In this document: positions 1-10,900 of the stretch, piece by piece
How positions within the stretch are numbered: position 1 is the stretch's first letter
Layout of the letters: every line of letters starts with the position of its first letter
Assembly: GCF_014280965.1 (NCBI RefSeq)
Contig: NZ_JACODZ010000004.1
Location: 459,898 to 523,897, forward strand
Origin: Echinicola salinicaeni
GTDB lineage: Bacteria > Bacteroidota > Bacteroidia > Cytophagales > Cyclobacteriaceae
DNA length: 64,000 bases
Direction of reading: 5' to 3'
Notes under the pieces: generated by a model
Seen by the model: the letters and a program-made list of their open reading frames with translations, nothing else
Databases searched by the model: none
Told to the model about the DNA's origin: nothing
Translations under genes and position numbers: made by a program

Positions 1-833
1 GTTTGAGAAAAAATAGAAATATTTACGAATACTTGAAGTTACAACTATATAAAAGATAACATATATCTGTATTCAAGTAAGAGCATTACATTATATACTG
101 TTAAGTATAACCCTATTTTCCTAAACTTTTTTGAGTCATAATAGCCATATTGGTTATTGTATAGAATATTCATTATTGCGATTGTAGGAGTAATAATGGG
201 TACGTTTTTCTAGTATGCCTCAATATTTATGGTTTCAATGTTGATTTGTCAAATGGTTGAACCATAAATAAACCCAGAATGAAGTACATCATAACAGAAT
301 TTTTCCGAACAAGCCCTTTATTAAAAGGAAAAGCATCATTGTGGCCCTTTTTTGAAAAGGTTTTTCAATCTACTTTGAACCTCCTCATGGTTAAGGGTGA
401 ATCACCTTTTGTCAAATCGATGTTTATCGGTATAGGCAATTCTCAACATTATTTTAGCTAGAATATAGCTGGCTAGATTTCCCTCTACTTAATATTTCAA
501 AAATTTCTTCTCTCACTAAACAGTTTCACTCCTTAAATCAATTTTCCTTTAGGTGTGGGAGTAAAAATGAGAAGGACATTTTAGTTTAAAAATTTATAAG
601 TGTTGTAAACACACGGAATTTTGAAAAGGTGTAGAGATTTAATAGTTCAAAGGATACAAATAAAATTTCATCTAAATAACAAACCCAAAATTTCAATTAT
701 CCATGAAAAAGCATATCCAAAACAGCAGTTAAAATAGGTAGAATGACCTGATTTAAGCCCTGATGTCTAAAAATTCAAAAAGTTTAGAAGAAGGCAATTT
801 TCAATTTTGATTTATACAAAACCTTGAAACAAT
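1..833. other. AT-rich upstream region, no convincing gene
   Basis: This leader precedes the first xylan uptake gene. I see no recognisable protein in it; a 60-codon open frame at 279-461 has no recognisable family. An imperfect inverted repeat pairs 226-238 (TTTATGGTTTCAA) with 257-268 (TTGAACCATAAA), and a short palindrome GTGTT-GTA-AACAC lies at 600-612. The promoter of the xus operon should be in the last few hundred bases, but I found no clean match to the Bacteroidota TTTG/TAnnTTTG pattern. No regulator gene is visible in this part of the window. Confidence 0.5.
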
Positions 834-3800
834 ATGGAAAAAGAAATACCCAGGCAAACTGAAAAGTTTTCCAAATATGTGGGGGGCTCCTTCTTATTGA
901 AGTTGCTATTTATAGCAATACTGGCCATAGGCCCAAAGGGAAAGGCCCATTCCAATATTATTGGAAATGAAATAGGACCTCATTTGAAGGATGCAAATAA
1001 CAATGAACCTAAGCATCCGCTAAAGTCAGATAGAGGTGAAGCAATAATTACTGAGGTAATTGAAATTAAAGGAAAAGTAGTAGATGGAGAAGGTCTCCCT
1101 ATTCCAGGAGTAACTGTAAGAATAGAAAGTACTACAAAAGGCACTGTCACGAATATTGACGGGGAATATACTATTCAAGCAAATGAAGGTGAAACCTTGG
1201 TTTTTAGCTTTGTTGGCTTTAAGGAACAAAAAGTACAGGTAGGTTCTCAATCGATCATTGATATTGTATTAGAAGAGGATCTTCAATCATTGGATGAAGT
1301 AGTGGTTGTGGGCTATGCCGAACAGAAAAAGGAAACCATCGTAGGAGCAGTTACCCAGACCGATGGAGAAGTGCTCAAACGTACCGGTGGGGTTTCCAAT
1401 GTGGGACAGGCCCTTACTGGAAACCTGCCCGGCGTGATCACCACATCAAGTGTGGGAACACCAGGGGAAGAAATGCCTCAGATCGTCATCAGAGGGCAAA
1501 ACAGCTGGAATGGAAACTCACCTTTGATTTTGGTGGATGGAGTTGAACGTCCAGAGTTTTTTGCCAATATGGATATCAATTCTGTGGAGTCAATTTCTGT
1601 CTTGAAAGATGCTTCGGCTACAGCTGTATTTGGGTCTAGAGGTGCCAACGGTGTAATTATCGTAACCACCAAAAGAGGTCGTACAGGCAAAGCAGAAATT
1701 ACTGCTAACATAAGCACCACCATGAAATCTGTTTCTAAACTACCCGGTAAGCTGGATTCATATGATGCTATTGGAGTGAGGAATCAGGCGATTGAACGTG
1801 AATTGTCCTTGAGTCCCAATAGCTGGGATGAGATGATTCCCCAAGATATGAGGTTAAAGTACCGCTTTCCAGCCAATTTGGAAGAAATGGAGCGGTATCC
1901 GAATGTGGATTGGCAGGATGTGGTCTTCAAGGATCAGGCAATGGCCTATAATGCGAATGTGGGAATCCGAGGGGGAACTGATTTTACCAAATATTTTGCC
2001 AGTATAGACTACCAATATGAAGGTGATTTGTTCCGAAAATTTGATACAGGAAGAGGCTATCAGGCAGGCTTTAACTATAATAGGATCAATTTTAGAAGTA
2101 ACCTTGATTTTCAACTGACTTCTTCGACTAAGTTGGGTGTAAATCTTGGTGGTACCTATGGTGTTCGTCAAGCTCCTTGGGCCTATGATTTCCCCGAAAG
2201 TTATTGGAATTCTGCTTACAAAAGTCCGCCGGATGTTTTTTTACCTAGGTACTCGGATGGGGCTTATGGAACATATACCCCAGACGATTATGCGGTTACA
2301 AACTCTTTGCTAAATCTGGCTGCCAGTGGGGCGGAGTATATCACAGATACTCGTCTGTCAACCAATTTTGTCTTGGAACAAGATCTTGATATGATCTTAA
2401 AAGGCTTGAATTTTAGAGGTACTTTGGCGGTGGATAATTCTTTTCGGGAAGTGGACAGAGGGATAAATGACCTCTACAACAGCCCATTTACCAAATGGAT
2501 TAACCCTTTTACAGGAGTTCCTGAATACAGGAATCTTTTGGATGGTAATACCCGATTTGATTTTGTCGAGGCGGTTACCTGGCAAAATGAAGGAGGGACC
2601 GTACAGGGAGCCCAGCGAAGAATGTTTTATCAGTTCCAGATGAATTATGCCGGCAATTTTAACGATACACATAATTATACCTTAATGGGCTTGATGAACA
2701 GACAGCAAGATGCCATTGGGAGTGTCATTCCTAGTTATCGTGAAGACTGGGTGTTCAGGGCTACCTACGATTATAAAAATAAGTATATGATCGAATATAA
2801 CGGAGCCTATAATGGTTCCGAAAAGTTTTCACCCGAGTATCGTTTTGCCTTCTTTTCCTCAGGAGGATTGGGTTGGAATATCTCCGAAGAGAATTTTATC
2901 AAAAACCTATCCTTTGTAGACCGATTGAAGCTTAGGGCTTCTTATGGAGAAGTAGGTGATGATAATATCGGTGGAAGATTTTTATTTATGGATCAATGGG
3001 CCTATGGGGGCACATCCCAAATGGGAGTGATTGGTCAGTCTGGTGAAGACAGCCCTTATACCTGGTATAGACAAAATGCCATAGGAAATCCAAATGTACA
3101 TTGGGAAACGGTTTACAAATATAATATGGGATTGGAATTTGGCTTTTTTAATGGATTGATTAATGGTAGTGTGGACTGGTTCCGCGATAATAGGGTGGAT
3201 ATCCTAATGTCCAGTGGTCGTTCAGTACCCAGCTACTATGGAGCCAATGCCCCTGCAGCCAATTTGGGTAGGGTAGAGACAGAAGGTTATGAATTTACCA
3301 TAGGCCTGAATCATACCTTTGATAGCGGGATCAGACTTTGGGGCGATTTCTCTATGACCCATGCCATCGATCAGGTGATTAAAAGAGATGATCCAGAATT
3401 GCGTCCTGATTATCAGAAAAACGCAGGCTATCAGCTTGGTCAGTACCGCAGCCATATCAGTGCGGGCTATTATAATACTTGGGATGAACTATATGGCAGT
3501 CCTCAGCATAATACCAATGACCTGGCTAAACTTCCAGGAAGCTACTATATCGCTGATTTCAATGGAGATGGGGTAGTTGATTCCTTTGATTCTGCTCCTT
3601 ATGGCTTTTCTGGCGTACCTCAAAATACCTACAGTACCAATGTAGGAGTGGAATGGAAAGGCCTGAGCTTATATCTACAGTTTTATGGTGTAAACAATGT
3701 GACCAGGGATGTTTCATTGACCAGCTTGGCGGGAGGTCTTAATATAGTTTATGATGAAGGAAGCTATTGGTCCAAAGAAAATACCGGTGCAGATTCACCA

Positions 3801-4085
3801 TTGCCTAGATGGCGGTCACAACCTTCCAGCTATAATAATGGTCCAAGGTACCTCTATGATGGCTCCTACCTGAGACTGAAGAATGCGGAAATCGCCTATA
3901 ATTTCCAGTCAGATTGGGTGAGGAATCTGGGCATGAACAATATGCGCTTATATATAAATGGCAATAATCTTTTGCTATGGACGGATATGCCGGATGACAG
4001 GGAGTCCAATTTTGGAGGACCTTCTTATCAAGGTGCCTATCCTACTGTTAAAAGAATCAACTTGGGTCTAAATGTTACATTCTAA
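834..4085 (+). CDS. xusA: SusC-like TonB-dependent xylo-oligosaccharide transporter (XusA type)
   Basis: Outer-membrane TonB-dependent receptor of 1083 residues, the usual length for SusC proteins. A hydrophobic signal segment near residues 17-40 is followed by a carboxypeptidase-regulatory-like beta domain (about 75-155, EIKGKVVDGEGLPIPGV), the DEVVVVGYAEQKKE TonB-box region and a plug domain with LVDGVERPEF and GSRGANGVIIVTTKRG. The rest is a 22-strand barrel ending in a terminal aromatic residue. It is the first of two SusC/SusD pairs in an order (C-D-C-D-lipoprotein-GH10) that is known as the conserved xus core of xylan-using Bacteroidota, so xylo-oligosaccharide import is inferred from context. 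The SusD gene begins 13 bases downstream. The symbol is assigned by synteny, not by substrate data. Confidence 0.93.
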   Translation: MEKEIPRQTEKFSKYVGGSFLLKLLFIAILAIGPKGKAHSNIIGNEIGPHLKDANNNEPKHPLKSDRGEAIITEVIEIKGKVVDGEGLPIPGVTVRIESTTKGTVTNIDGEYTIQANEGETLVFSFVGFKEQKVQVGSQSIIDIVLEEDLQSLDEVVVVGYAEQKKETIVGAVTQTDGEVLKRTGGVSNVGQALTGNLPGVITTSSVGTPGEEMPQIVIRGQNSWNGNSPLILVDGVERPEFFANMDINSVESISVLKDASATAVFGSRGANGVIIVTTKRGRTGKAEITANISTTMKSVSKLPGKLDSYDAIGVRNQAIERELSLSPNSWDEMIPQDMRLKYRFPANLEEMERYPNVDWQDVVFKDQAMAYNANVGIRGGTDFTKYFASIDYQYEGDLFRKFDTGRGYQAGFNYNRINFRSNLDFQLTSSTKLGVNLGGTYGVRQAPWAYDFPESYWNSAYKSPPDVFLPRYSDGAYGTYTPDDYAVTNSLLNLAASGAEYITDTRLSTNFVLEQDLDMILKGLNFRGTLAVDNSFREVDRGINDLYNSPFTKWINPFTGVPEYRNLLDGNTRFDFVEAVTWQNEGGTVQGAQRRMFYQFQMNYAGNFNDTHNYTLMGLMNRQQDAIGSVIPSYREDWVFRATYDYKNKYMIEYNGAYNGSEKFSPEYRFAFFSSGGLGWNISEENFIKNLSFVDRLKLRASYGEVGDDNIGGRFLFMDQWAYGGTSQMGVIGQSGEDSPYTWYRQNAIGNPNVHWETVYKYNMGLEFGFFNGLINGSVDWFRDNRVDILMSSGRSVPSYYGANAPAANLGRVETEGYEFTIGLNHTFDSGIRLWGDFSMTHAIDQVIKRDDPELRPDYQKNAGYQLGQYRSHISAGYYNTWDELYGSPQHNTNDLAKLPGSYYIADFNGDGVVDSFDSAPYGFSGVPQNTYSTNVGVEWKGLSLYLQFYGVNNVTRDVSLTSLAGGLNIVYDEGSYWSKENTGADSPLPRWRSQPSSYNNGPRYLYDGSYLRLKNAEIAYNFQSDWVRNLGMNNMRLYINGNNLLLWTDMPDDRESNFGGPSYQGAYPTVKRINLGLNVTF

Positions 4086-4098
4086 ACGAGCCAATCCA

Positions 4099-5997
4099 AT
4101 GAACAAATATATAAAACCATTAATGAGGGGATCGATTTGGATAGCGATGTTTTTGATCGTTACCTCTTGCGAAGACTATCTGGAGAGAGCACCGGAATCA
4201 ATTATTTCAGAGGAGCAGGCCTTCCAAAATTTCACTAACTTTCAGGGCTATGTGGAGGAATTGTACCATTGCGTACCCAATTTTACTTTGTCCAATTGGG
4301 TAAGTTCCTGGAACTGGGGAGAGGATGAAATCGAGTCTACAGCTGGTACTTTTACCTTTTCCTATAACGCAGACCGAGGGAATTTTTGGGCTTGGCAAAT
4401 AGAAAATGGTGCAGGAAATAATGGGTGGTTGGATGCCTCCTCAGCAAATACTGATAGGAATCATAAAAATAAAGGACTCTGGCCGTTAGCCTGGTATGGT
4501 ATACGCAAAGCCAATATGGGATTGGAAAATCTTTCCCTGATGACAGATGCCACTGAAGAAGAGCGGCAGTTGATTGAAGGACAGTTATTGTTTTTCAGGG
4601 CTTGGTTCCATTTCTCCTTGATCCAGTATTTTGGGGGACTACCTTATGTGGATCAAGTCTTACCCAGTGACGAGCAGTTGACCTTACCACGCTTAAGTTA
4701 TCAAGAATGTGCCGATAGGGTGGCACAAGACTTGGAAAGAGCTGCCGAATTACTGCCGATTGATTGGGATGATACCACAACAGGAAGAAGGACTTTGGGT
4801 AAAAATCAGCTTCGGATTAATAAGATCATGGCTCTGGGCTATTTGGGTAAAAATTACCTTTGGGCAGGAAGCCCCTTAATGAACTCCGTATCTACGGGAA
4901 GCGAAACTTATAATGTAGAATATTGTAAGAAGGCTGCTGACACTTTTGGTGAGCTATTACAACTCGTAGAAAGTGGGGAAACCCAATACGCCTTATTGCC
5001 TTTTGATAAGTATCATGATAATTTTTATACCACAAGTCAAAACTGGGCCTTAGCCGGGGGGACTGAGGCTATATTTAGGTCGACGTACTACTCTGCCAAT
5101 GATACCCACTGGCGAATTTCAAAGCAGTATAAACCAACCTTCATGGATGAAGGTGATCCTACAAATTTCTATCCTACTGCCAATTATGTTCATGATAATT
5201 TTGGGATGTCCAATGGCTTGCCCTTGCCGGATGATATTACCCAAGTAGATGCTGAATCGGGCTATGATCCTAACTATCCATGGAAAGGTCGTGATCCCCG
5301 TTTTTACAAGGCGATTGTTTATGATGGTGTAAAAGTGGTTCAAGGGGCCATTCCAGATCCCAATCAGGAAGTTAATCGATATGCCAACCTCCATACGGGA
5401 GGTAGCTATAGAGAAGTGGTGACAGGCAGCCTTTCAGGATACGCCAATCGTAAATTCTCTCCACTGACAGCCAATAAATATGATAGGGCCTATGATTGGG
5501 GAGTTGCTTTACATATCAATGTGCCTTATATGAGGCTGGCTGACATCTACCTGATGTATGCAGAGGCCACTTTGATGGGGTATAACAGCATCGCTGCCAC
5601 TTCTTCGACCTTTGGGAAAACGCCATTGGAGGCAGTAAATGTAATTCGTGACCGTGCCGATATGGTTGGTGTCCATGATAAGTTTTTAGGGTCAATAGAT
5701 GTGTTTTTACAAGAATTAAGAAGGGAAAGAGCAGTGGAATTGGCTTTTGAAAGACATCGATTTAATGATCTTCGCAGATGGATGCTTCTTATTGAGGAGC
5801 CTTATACCACCAAAACTTCATTTGAGTTTGATAGGTCAGGGGAATTCAATACCGATGACCCTACCCAAAACCGCATTGTGAACATGAGGGAGGAAGTGAT
5901 CATTGAGCGAAATTTTACTTCCAAGCATTATTGGTTGCCGCTCAAGCTAGCTGATGTGAGCCTATATCCTGAATTCAATCAAAATCCGGGATGGTAG
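4099..5997 (+). CDS. xusB: SusD/RagB-like glycan-binding lipoprotein (XusB type)
   Basis: Surface lipoprotein that caps the preceding SusC barrel and binds the glycan. I place the start at ATG 4099 and not at an upstream in-frame codon (4072), because MNKYIKPLMRGS followed by IAMFLIVTSC is a normal lipoprotein signal, and the longer form would overlap the xusA end. The RagB/SusD fold shows in the helical TPR-like N-terminal half (RKANMGLENL, GQLLFFRAWFHFSL) and in the conserved C-terminal ELRRERAVELAFE-HRFNDLRRW signature. About 632 residues, slightly longer than average SusD. Next gene starts 37 bases downstream. Substrate (xylan) is inferred from the synteny of the locus. Confidence 0.92.
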   Translation: MNKYIKPLMRGSIWIAMFLIVTSCEDYLERAPESIISEEQAFQNFTNFQGYVEELYHCVPNFTLSNWVSSWNWGEDEIESTAGTFTFSYNADRGNFWAWQIENGAGNNGWLDASSANTDRNHKNKGLWPLAWYGIRKANMGLENLSLMTDATEEERQLIEGQLLFFRAWFHFSLIQYFGGLPYVDQVLPSDEQLTLPRLSYQECADRVAQDLERAAELLPIDWDDTTTGRRTLGKNQLRINKIMALGYLGKNYLWAGSPLMNSVSTGSETYNVEYCKKAADTFGELLQLVESGETQYALLPFDKYHDNFYTTSQNWALAGGTEAIFRSTYYSANDTHWRISKQYKPTFMDEGDPTNFYPTANYVHDNFGMSNGLPLPDDITQVDAESGYDPNYPWKGRDPRFYKAIVYDGVKVVQGAIPDPNQEVNRYANLHTGGSYREVVTGSLSGYANRKFSPLTANKYDRAYDWGVALHINVPYMRLADIYLMYAEATLMGYNSIAATSSTFGKTPLEAVNVIRDRADMVGVHDKFLGSIDVFLQELRRERAVELAFERHRFNDLRRWMLLIEEPYTTKTSFEFDRSGEFNTDDPTQNRIVNMREEVIIERNFTSKHYWLPLKLADVSLYPEFNQNPGW

Positions 5998-6034
5998 TAT
6001 CAGTTTTTTTGTCCCTTTATAAAAATGAACAAAC

Positions 6035-9000
6035 ATGATGAAATATATAAAAATAGCTTTGCTCTGCTGTGCATATATGGTGCTGTTTCCACTGTGCCTT
6101 ATTGCGCAGGAAACAATGAAAATCAGCATTGATCCGACGATCAAAACAAGTTCAGGCGAACCTGTCCGCGGTGCTATTGTCAAAAGTGACCAGGATGGGT
6201 ACTCAGCAGTGTCTGATAGTTTGGGAACAGTCCATTTGGAAGTAACCCTAAATACCTATTTAGGGGTAGAGGCTCCAGGTTATGAGACTAAAATACTTCA
6301 AGCGCATGCTGAACTGGAAGAAATTGTATTGTTCCCTTACCTGGAGGGAGAAGAAGTTTTGGTGGCTTTCCAAACCAAGGATAAGAATGATTTGATGGGG
6401 GGAGTATCATCTGTAAACATGTCAGAGATCATGGATAAGAATTACATCACCTATCCATTGGATGGTATGGAAGCTTTTGTAGGTGGATTTAATGGAAATT
6501 TATGGGGAAATAGCAGTTATTTGACACTTGTAGATGGTGTTCCCCGTGATATTGGTAGTGTGATGCCTACTGAAATAGCACAGATTACATTTCTAAAAGG
6601 GGTGAATGCAATAGCTCTTTATGGCAGTAGGGGTGCGAAAGGAGTTTTACTGATTACAACCAAACGTGGTGTAGCCACTAAGCAGACGATTGATGTCCGT
6701 ACTAATATTGGCGTGAACGTGCCCAAAAGTTACCCTAAATACTTAGGGTCAGCTGAGTACATGAGCCTGTATAATGAAGCCAGGTCAAATGATGGTTTAA
6801 GTCCTCTTTACAGTGAGGAAGAAATCTATAATCACGCTTCCGGAAAGAATCCTTATCGTTATCCTAATGTGGATTATTTTTCAGAGGACTATTTACAAAA
6901 AGCCTATACCCGATATGATGCCACCATGGAAATCCAGGGCGGTAATGAAAGTGCGAGGTATTATACCAATGTAGGCTTTTGGTCTGAAGGGTCTGTCCTA
7001 GATTTTGGTCAGGCCGCAGAAAATGGCAATGAAAGGTTCAATGTACGTGGAAATGTGGACCTCAACCTTAATGACTATATTTCTGCCAAGGTTGATGCGG
7101 CAGCCATCTTTTATAATGGAAAAGGAATCAATGCGGATTACTGGGGTGGATCCGCTACACTAAGACCTTATCGTTTTGCACCCTTAGTGCCTATTGACAT
7201 GTTGTCTCCCGATGATGAAACTGCTCAGAATTATGTTCAGAACAGCCAACATTTGATCGGTGGGAAGTATTTGTTGGGAGGGACCCAACTGGATCAAACC
7301 AATCCCATTGCCGGAAGTTATGCAGGTGGATCTTCAAAATATACCAGTAGGCAGTTCCAGTTTAATGCCGGCCTAAATGCCGATTTAAGAAATGTATTAG
7401 AGGGTCTTTCCTTCAGTTCACTTTTTGGACTGGACTATGCCACTTCTTATAACCTGTCATTCAATAATGACTATGCTGTTTACCAGCCTAGCTGGACGAA
7501 TTATAACGGGATGGATGAAATTGCCGGCTTGACCAGATATGGACAGGATGCCAGCTCCAAAACCCAAAATATCAGCAATAACTGGTTTAGACAGACCCTG
7601 TCATTTTCTGGTCAATTGAATTACCAGAAAAGCATCGATAATAAACACCATATCTCTGCGATGTTGGTTGCCAATGGTTTTCAGACGGGTGAGTCCGGGA
7701 TCTATCATAAGGTGAGTAATGCCAATCTTGGAATCCACGGTAGTTATAACTATAAATCAAAGTATTACCTGGATTTCAGTGGGGCGATGATCCATAGTGC
7801 CAAATTGGCCCCAGATAACCGCAAAGCTTTTTCCCCTACTTTGGCCCTGGGATGGAGACTTAGCGAGGAGGACTTTTTGGCTTCCTCTTCAGTGGTGGAT
7901 GACCTGAAATTATCTGTGTCAGGAGGAATACTTCATACCGATCTGGACATTAATGAATATTACCTATATGAGGGTATATACACGGATGAAGGTTCTTGGT
8001 ACGAATGGAAAGATGGATTGAATAATACAGCCACTGATGTTAGAAGAGGGCAAAATTATGATCTTGGATTCCCAAAAAGAGAGGAAATCAGTGTGGGACT
8101 GGATGCTTCCCTGTTTGATAGATTCTTGACTTTGAATGGTTCCGTATTTGTTAGTAAAATGACCGGGTTGTTCCTTCAGGACAGTAATATTTACCCTAAC
8201 TATTTTGTGACCGGATGGCCGATCTCTTCATGGATACCTTATGTAAATTATAATAATGATGAAAGAAGAGGATTCGATTTTCAATTGAACTTGAACAAGC
8301 GGATTGGACAGGTGGATTGGAGTTTAGGCTTCTCGGGCATTTATTATGATACCAAAGCTTCCAGAAGGTCAGAAAATTTTGAGTTTGATTACCAAACTAG
8401 AGTTGGAAAACCCTTGGATGGTATTTGGGGGCTACAGAGCTTGGGCTTTTTCTCTGGGATAGATGATATAGAAAACTCCCCAGAACAAGCTTTTGGTGAA
8501 GTTAAACCGGGAGATATCAAATACAAAGACCAAAACAATGATGGTATTATTAATGCCCAAGACGAGGTATATCTTGGTAGAGGAGGTTGGTCTGGTGCTC
8601 CATTGACCATGGGCATTAACCTATCAGCCAAATATAAAAACTTCACCTTTTTTGCTTTGGGAACTGCCCGCACTGGAGCCTATGCCATGAAGACCAATAA
8701 TTACTTCTGGGTCAATGGGGATGACAAGTACTCTGAAGAGGTGAGTGGTAGATGGACAGAAGCTACAAAGAATACGGCTACCTTCCCACGTCTGACTACA
8801 TTAAATGGAGCCAACAATTTCCGTAATTCGGATTTTTGGATGTACAGCACCAATCGTTTTGATTTAACAAGGGTGCAAGTTTCCTATTCATTCCCGAGCA
8901 GTATGTTTGGTCAACGCTTCTTGAAGGGGCTGGACATCTATGCCAATGGTGCAAATCTGCTGACCATAGCCCCAAACAGGGATATTTTGGAGATGAATAT

Positions 9001-9055
9001 TGGCAGTGCCCCGCAGACCAGGTTTTATAATATTGGTGTTAAAGCGAAATTTTAA
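6035..9055 (+). CDS. xusC: Second SusC-like TonB-dependent transporter (XusC type)
   Basis: TonB-dependent receptor of 1006 residues with signal peptide MMKYIKIALLCCAYMVLF ending near LIAQ. The N-terminal regulatory-like beta domain is shorter and more divergent than in the first SusC. The plug shows LVDGVPRDIGS and ALYGSRGAKGVLLITTKRG, and the barrel ends in GVKAKF with a terminal Phe. ATG codons at 6035 and 6038 are both possible starts. Two SusC/D pairs in one operon are typical of xylan loci; the second pair probably differs in ligand size or decoration, which is inference. Its SusD partner follows after 11 bases. Confidence 0.92.
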   Translation: MMKYIKIALLCCAYMVLFPLCLIAQETMKISIDPTIKTSSGEPVRGAIVKSDQDGYSAVSDSLGTVHLEVTLNTYLGVEAPGYETKILQAHAELEEIVLFPYLEGEEVLVAFQTKDKNDLMGGVSSVNMSEIMDKNYITYPLDGMEAFVGGFNGNLWGNSSYLTLVDGVPRDIGSVMPTEIAQITFLKGVNAIALYGSRGAKGVLLITTKRGVATKQTIDVRTNIGVNVPKSYPKYLGSAEYMSLYNEARSNDGLSPLYSEEEIYNHASGKNPYRYPNVDYFSEDYLQKAYTRYDATMEIQGGNESARYYTNVGFWSEGSVLDFGQAAENGNERFNVRGNVDLNLNDYISAKVDAAAIFYNGKGINADYWGGSATLRPYRFAPLVPIDMLSPDDETAQNYVQNSQHLIGGKYLLGGTQLDQTNPIAGSYAGGSSKYTSRQFQFNAGLNADLRNVLEGLSFSSLFGLDYATSYNLSFNNDYAVYQPSWTNYNGMDEIAGLTRYGQDASSKTQNISNNWFRQTLSFSGQLNYQKSIDNKHHISAMLVANGFQTGESGIYHKVSNANLGIHGSYNYKSKYYLDFSGAMIHSAKLAPDNRKAFSPTLALGWRLSEEDFLASSSVVDDLKLSVSGGILHTDLDINEYYLYEGIYTDEGSWYEWKDGLNNTATDVRRGQNYDLGFPKREEISVGLDASLFDRFLTLNGSVFVSKMTGLFLQDSNIYPNYFVTGWPISSWIPYVNYNNDERRGFDFQLNLNKRIGQVDWSLGFSGIYYDTKASRRSENFEFDYQTRVGKPLDGIWGLQSLGFFSGIDDIENSPEQAFGEVKPGDIKYKDQNNDGIINAQDEVYLGRGGWSGAPLTMGINLSAKYKNFTFFALGTARTGAYAMKTNNYFWVNGDDKYSEEVSGRWTEATKNTATFPRLTTLNGANNFRNSDFWMYSTNRFDLTRVQVSYSFPSSMFGQRFLKGLDIYANGANLLTIAPNRDILEMNIGSAPQTRFYNIGVKAKF

Positions 9056-9066
9056 TAAGACCCAAA

Positions 9067-10848
9067 ATGAACATGAGAATAAATCTTAAAATAGCAGCTA
9101 TCATTACAGGATTAGTGGCTTTGACAAGCTGTAGTGATTTAATTGATCCGGCATTGGAGAATATCCAAAGCAAGGAACTGATAAGGGAAAGACCGGGTAT
9201 GATACAGGGGCTATTGTTGAATGCCTATTTAAGGATTCCTACCAATGGTTATAATTTCAGTGAAATGGCGACTGATGATGCAGTCAGTAATGACCTTAAC
9301 AGTGGTTTTTTGAATATGGCTACTGGTCAGTGGGCATCGAATAACAATCCAGTGGACCGGTGGTCTTCCGCCAATTCAGCTATACAGTACCTCAATGAGA
9401 TGTTATTGGAGGTAGGCAATACACAATATGCCTCCAATCCCAATGTCAACCAAATGTTTTTGGACCGTTTGACTGGTGAAACCTATGGTTTGAGAGCCCT
9501 TTTTATGTATTACCTTTTACAGGCCCATGGAGGTATCTCAGGTGGTGAATTATTGGGAGTGCCCATCTTCTTGGAACCACAATCTGTAGATTCAGATTTT
9601 AATATTCCAAGGGCCACTTTCGATGCCTGTATGGAACAGCTTTATGCAGATGTTAATAAAGCCTTGGAGTTACTGCCTACGGATTATTATAATATCAGTA
9701 ATGAGGGAATGATCCCTTCAAAGTATAGGGAATTCGGAGCACAGGTCAGTGAGTATAATAGGGTGTTTGGAGACGATGCGAAACAATTGGTTTCTGGAAG
9801 AATTGTTATGGCCATCAGGGCACAGGCAGCCTTGTTGGCGGCCAGCCCATCTTTTAACCTTGACAATGACCAGACCAAATGGGAAGATGCCGCTACCTAT
9901 GCTGGAAGTTTATTGAATGATATCGGAGGGGTAAGCGGACTGGATCCCAATGGCGTGACCTGGTATAATAATACAGGGGTCATTGATGCTTTGGGAGCAG
10001 GAAACAATCCCCCTGAAATTCTTTGGAGGGGATCTATAGGAGGTCCTACCAATAACTTGGAAACACAGAACTTCCCTCCAACGCTTTATGGAGAAGGGTT
10101 GGTCAATCCAACACAAAATTTGGTGGATGCCTTTCCTATGGCAAATGGTTATCCTATATCAGATCCGGCCTCAGGATATACGGAGGATACACCTTATGCC
10201 AACAGGGACCCAAGGTTGGCCCAGTTCATATTATTGAATGGAAGCACAGCAGGACCATCAGGGATTACGATCAATACTGCATTGGACTCAGACACCAATG
10301 ATGGGCTGAACAAGGTAGAATCATCTACCCGTACGGGGTATTATATGCGCAAACTGCTACGTCAGGATGTAAACCTTGATCCTGTAGCCAATACAAGCCA
10401 AAGACACCTTCAACCTAGAATGCGGTATACAGAATTCTTCCTGATTTATGCTGAGGCTGCCAATGAAGCTTGGGGGCCGATGGCCAGTGGATCTTTTGGG
10501 TTTTCGGCCTATGATGTAATCAAGGCCATCCGGGAGCGTGCAGGAATAGGTATGGATAATGGAGATGCTTATTTAGAGTCGATCAAAAGCGACCAAGCAG
10601 CCATGAGAGAATTGATCCGTAATGAACGTCGCTTGGAATTGTCCTTTGAGGGATTCCGCTTTTGGGATTTGCGTAGATGGAAATTGGACTTGACCGAGAC
10701 CGCTCGAGGCATGCGCATTGAAAATGAAGATCAATTTTCTGTTATCAATGTGGAAAATCGGGTTTATCAGGATTATATGATTTATGGTCCGGTACCTTAT
10801 GGCGAGCGTTTGAAATTCAGTGCGCTTCAACAGAATACCGGTTGGTAA
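9067..10848 (+). CDS. xusD: Second SusD/RagB-like glycan-binding lipoprotein (XusD type)
   Basis: Surface lipoprotein of 593 residues. The signal MNMRINLKIAAIITGLVALTSC ends in a lipobox Cys followed by acidic residues, consistent with surface export. The SusD fold is indicated by GETYGLRALFMYYLLQ in the N-terminal helical part, YTEFFLIYAEAANEAW, and the C-terminal RNERRLELSFEGFRFWDLRRW signature. It pairs with the SusC directly upstream (11-base gap), forming the second importer of the xus operon. Sugar specificity cannot be read from the sequence. Confidence 0.92.
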   Translation: MNMRINLKIAAIITGLVALTSCSDLIDPALENIQSKELIRERPGMIQGLLLNAYLRIPTNGYNFSEMATDDAVSNDLNSGFLNMATGQWASNNNPVDRWSSANSAIQYLNEMLLEVGNTQYASNPNVNQMFLDRLTGETYGLRALFMYYLLQAHGGISGGELLGVPIFLEPQSVDSDFNIPRATFDACMEQLYADVNKALELLPTDYYNISNEGMIPSKYREFGAQVSEYNRVFGDDAKQLVSGRIVMAIRAQAALLAASPSFNLDNDQTKWEDAATYAGSLLNDIGGVSGLDPNGVTWYNNTGVIDALGAGNNPPEILWRGSIGGPTNNLETQNFPPTLYGEGLVNPTQNLVDAFPMANGYPISDPASGYTEDTPYANRDPRLAQFILLNGSTAGPSGITINTALDSDTNDGLNKVESSTRTGYYMRKLLRQDVNLDPVANTSQRHLQPRMRYTEFFLIYAEAANEAWGPMASGSFGFSAYDVIKAIRERAGIGMDNGDAYLESIKSDQAAMRELIRNERRLELSFEGFRFWDLRRWKLDLTETARGMRIENEDQFSVINVENRVYQDYMIYGPVPYGERLKFSALQQNTGW

Positions 10849-10900
10849 TTGATATGAAAGCTAAGAACAATTGGTTGTAAGAGAATTAAAAGCAAAAACA

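Noticed and set aside
279..461. 60-codon open frame upstream of xusA
   Set aside because: No recognisable family, signal or ribosome-binding context; AT-rich surroundings; probably chance.
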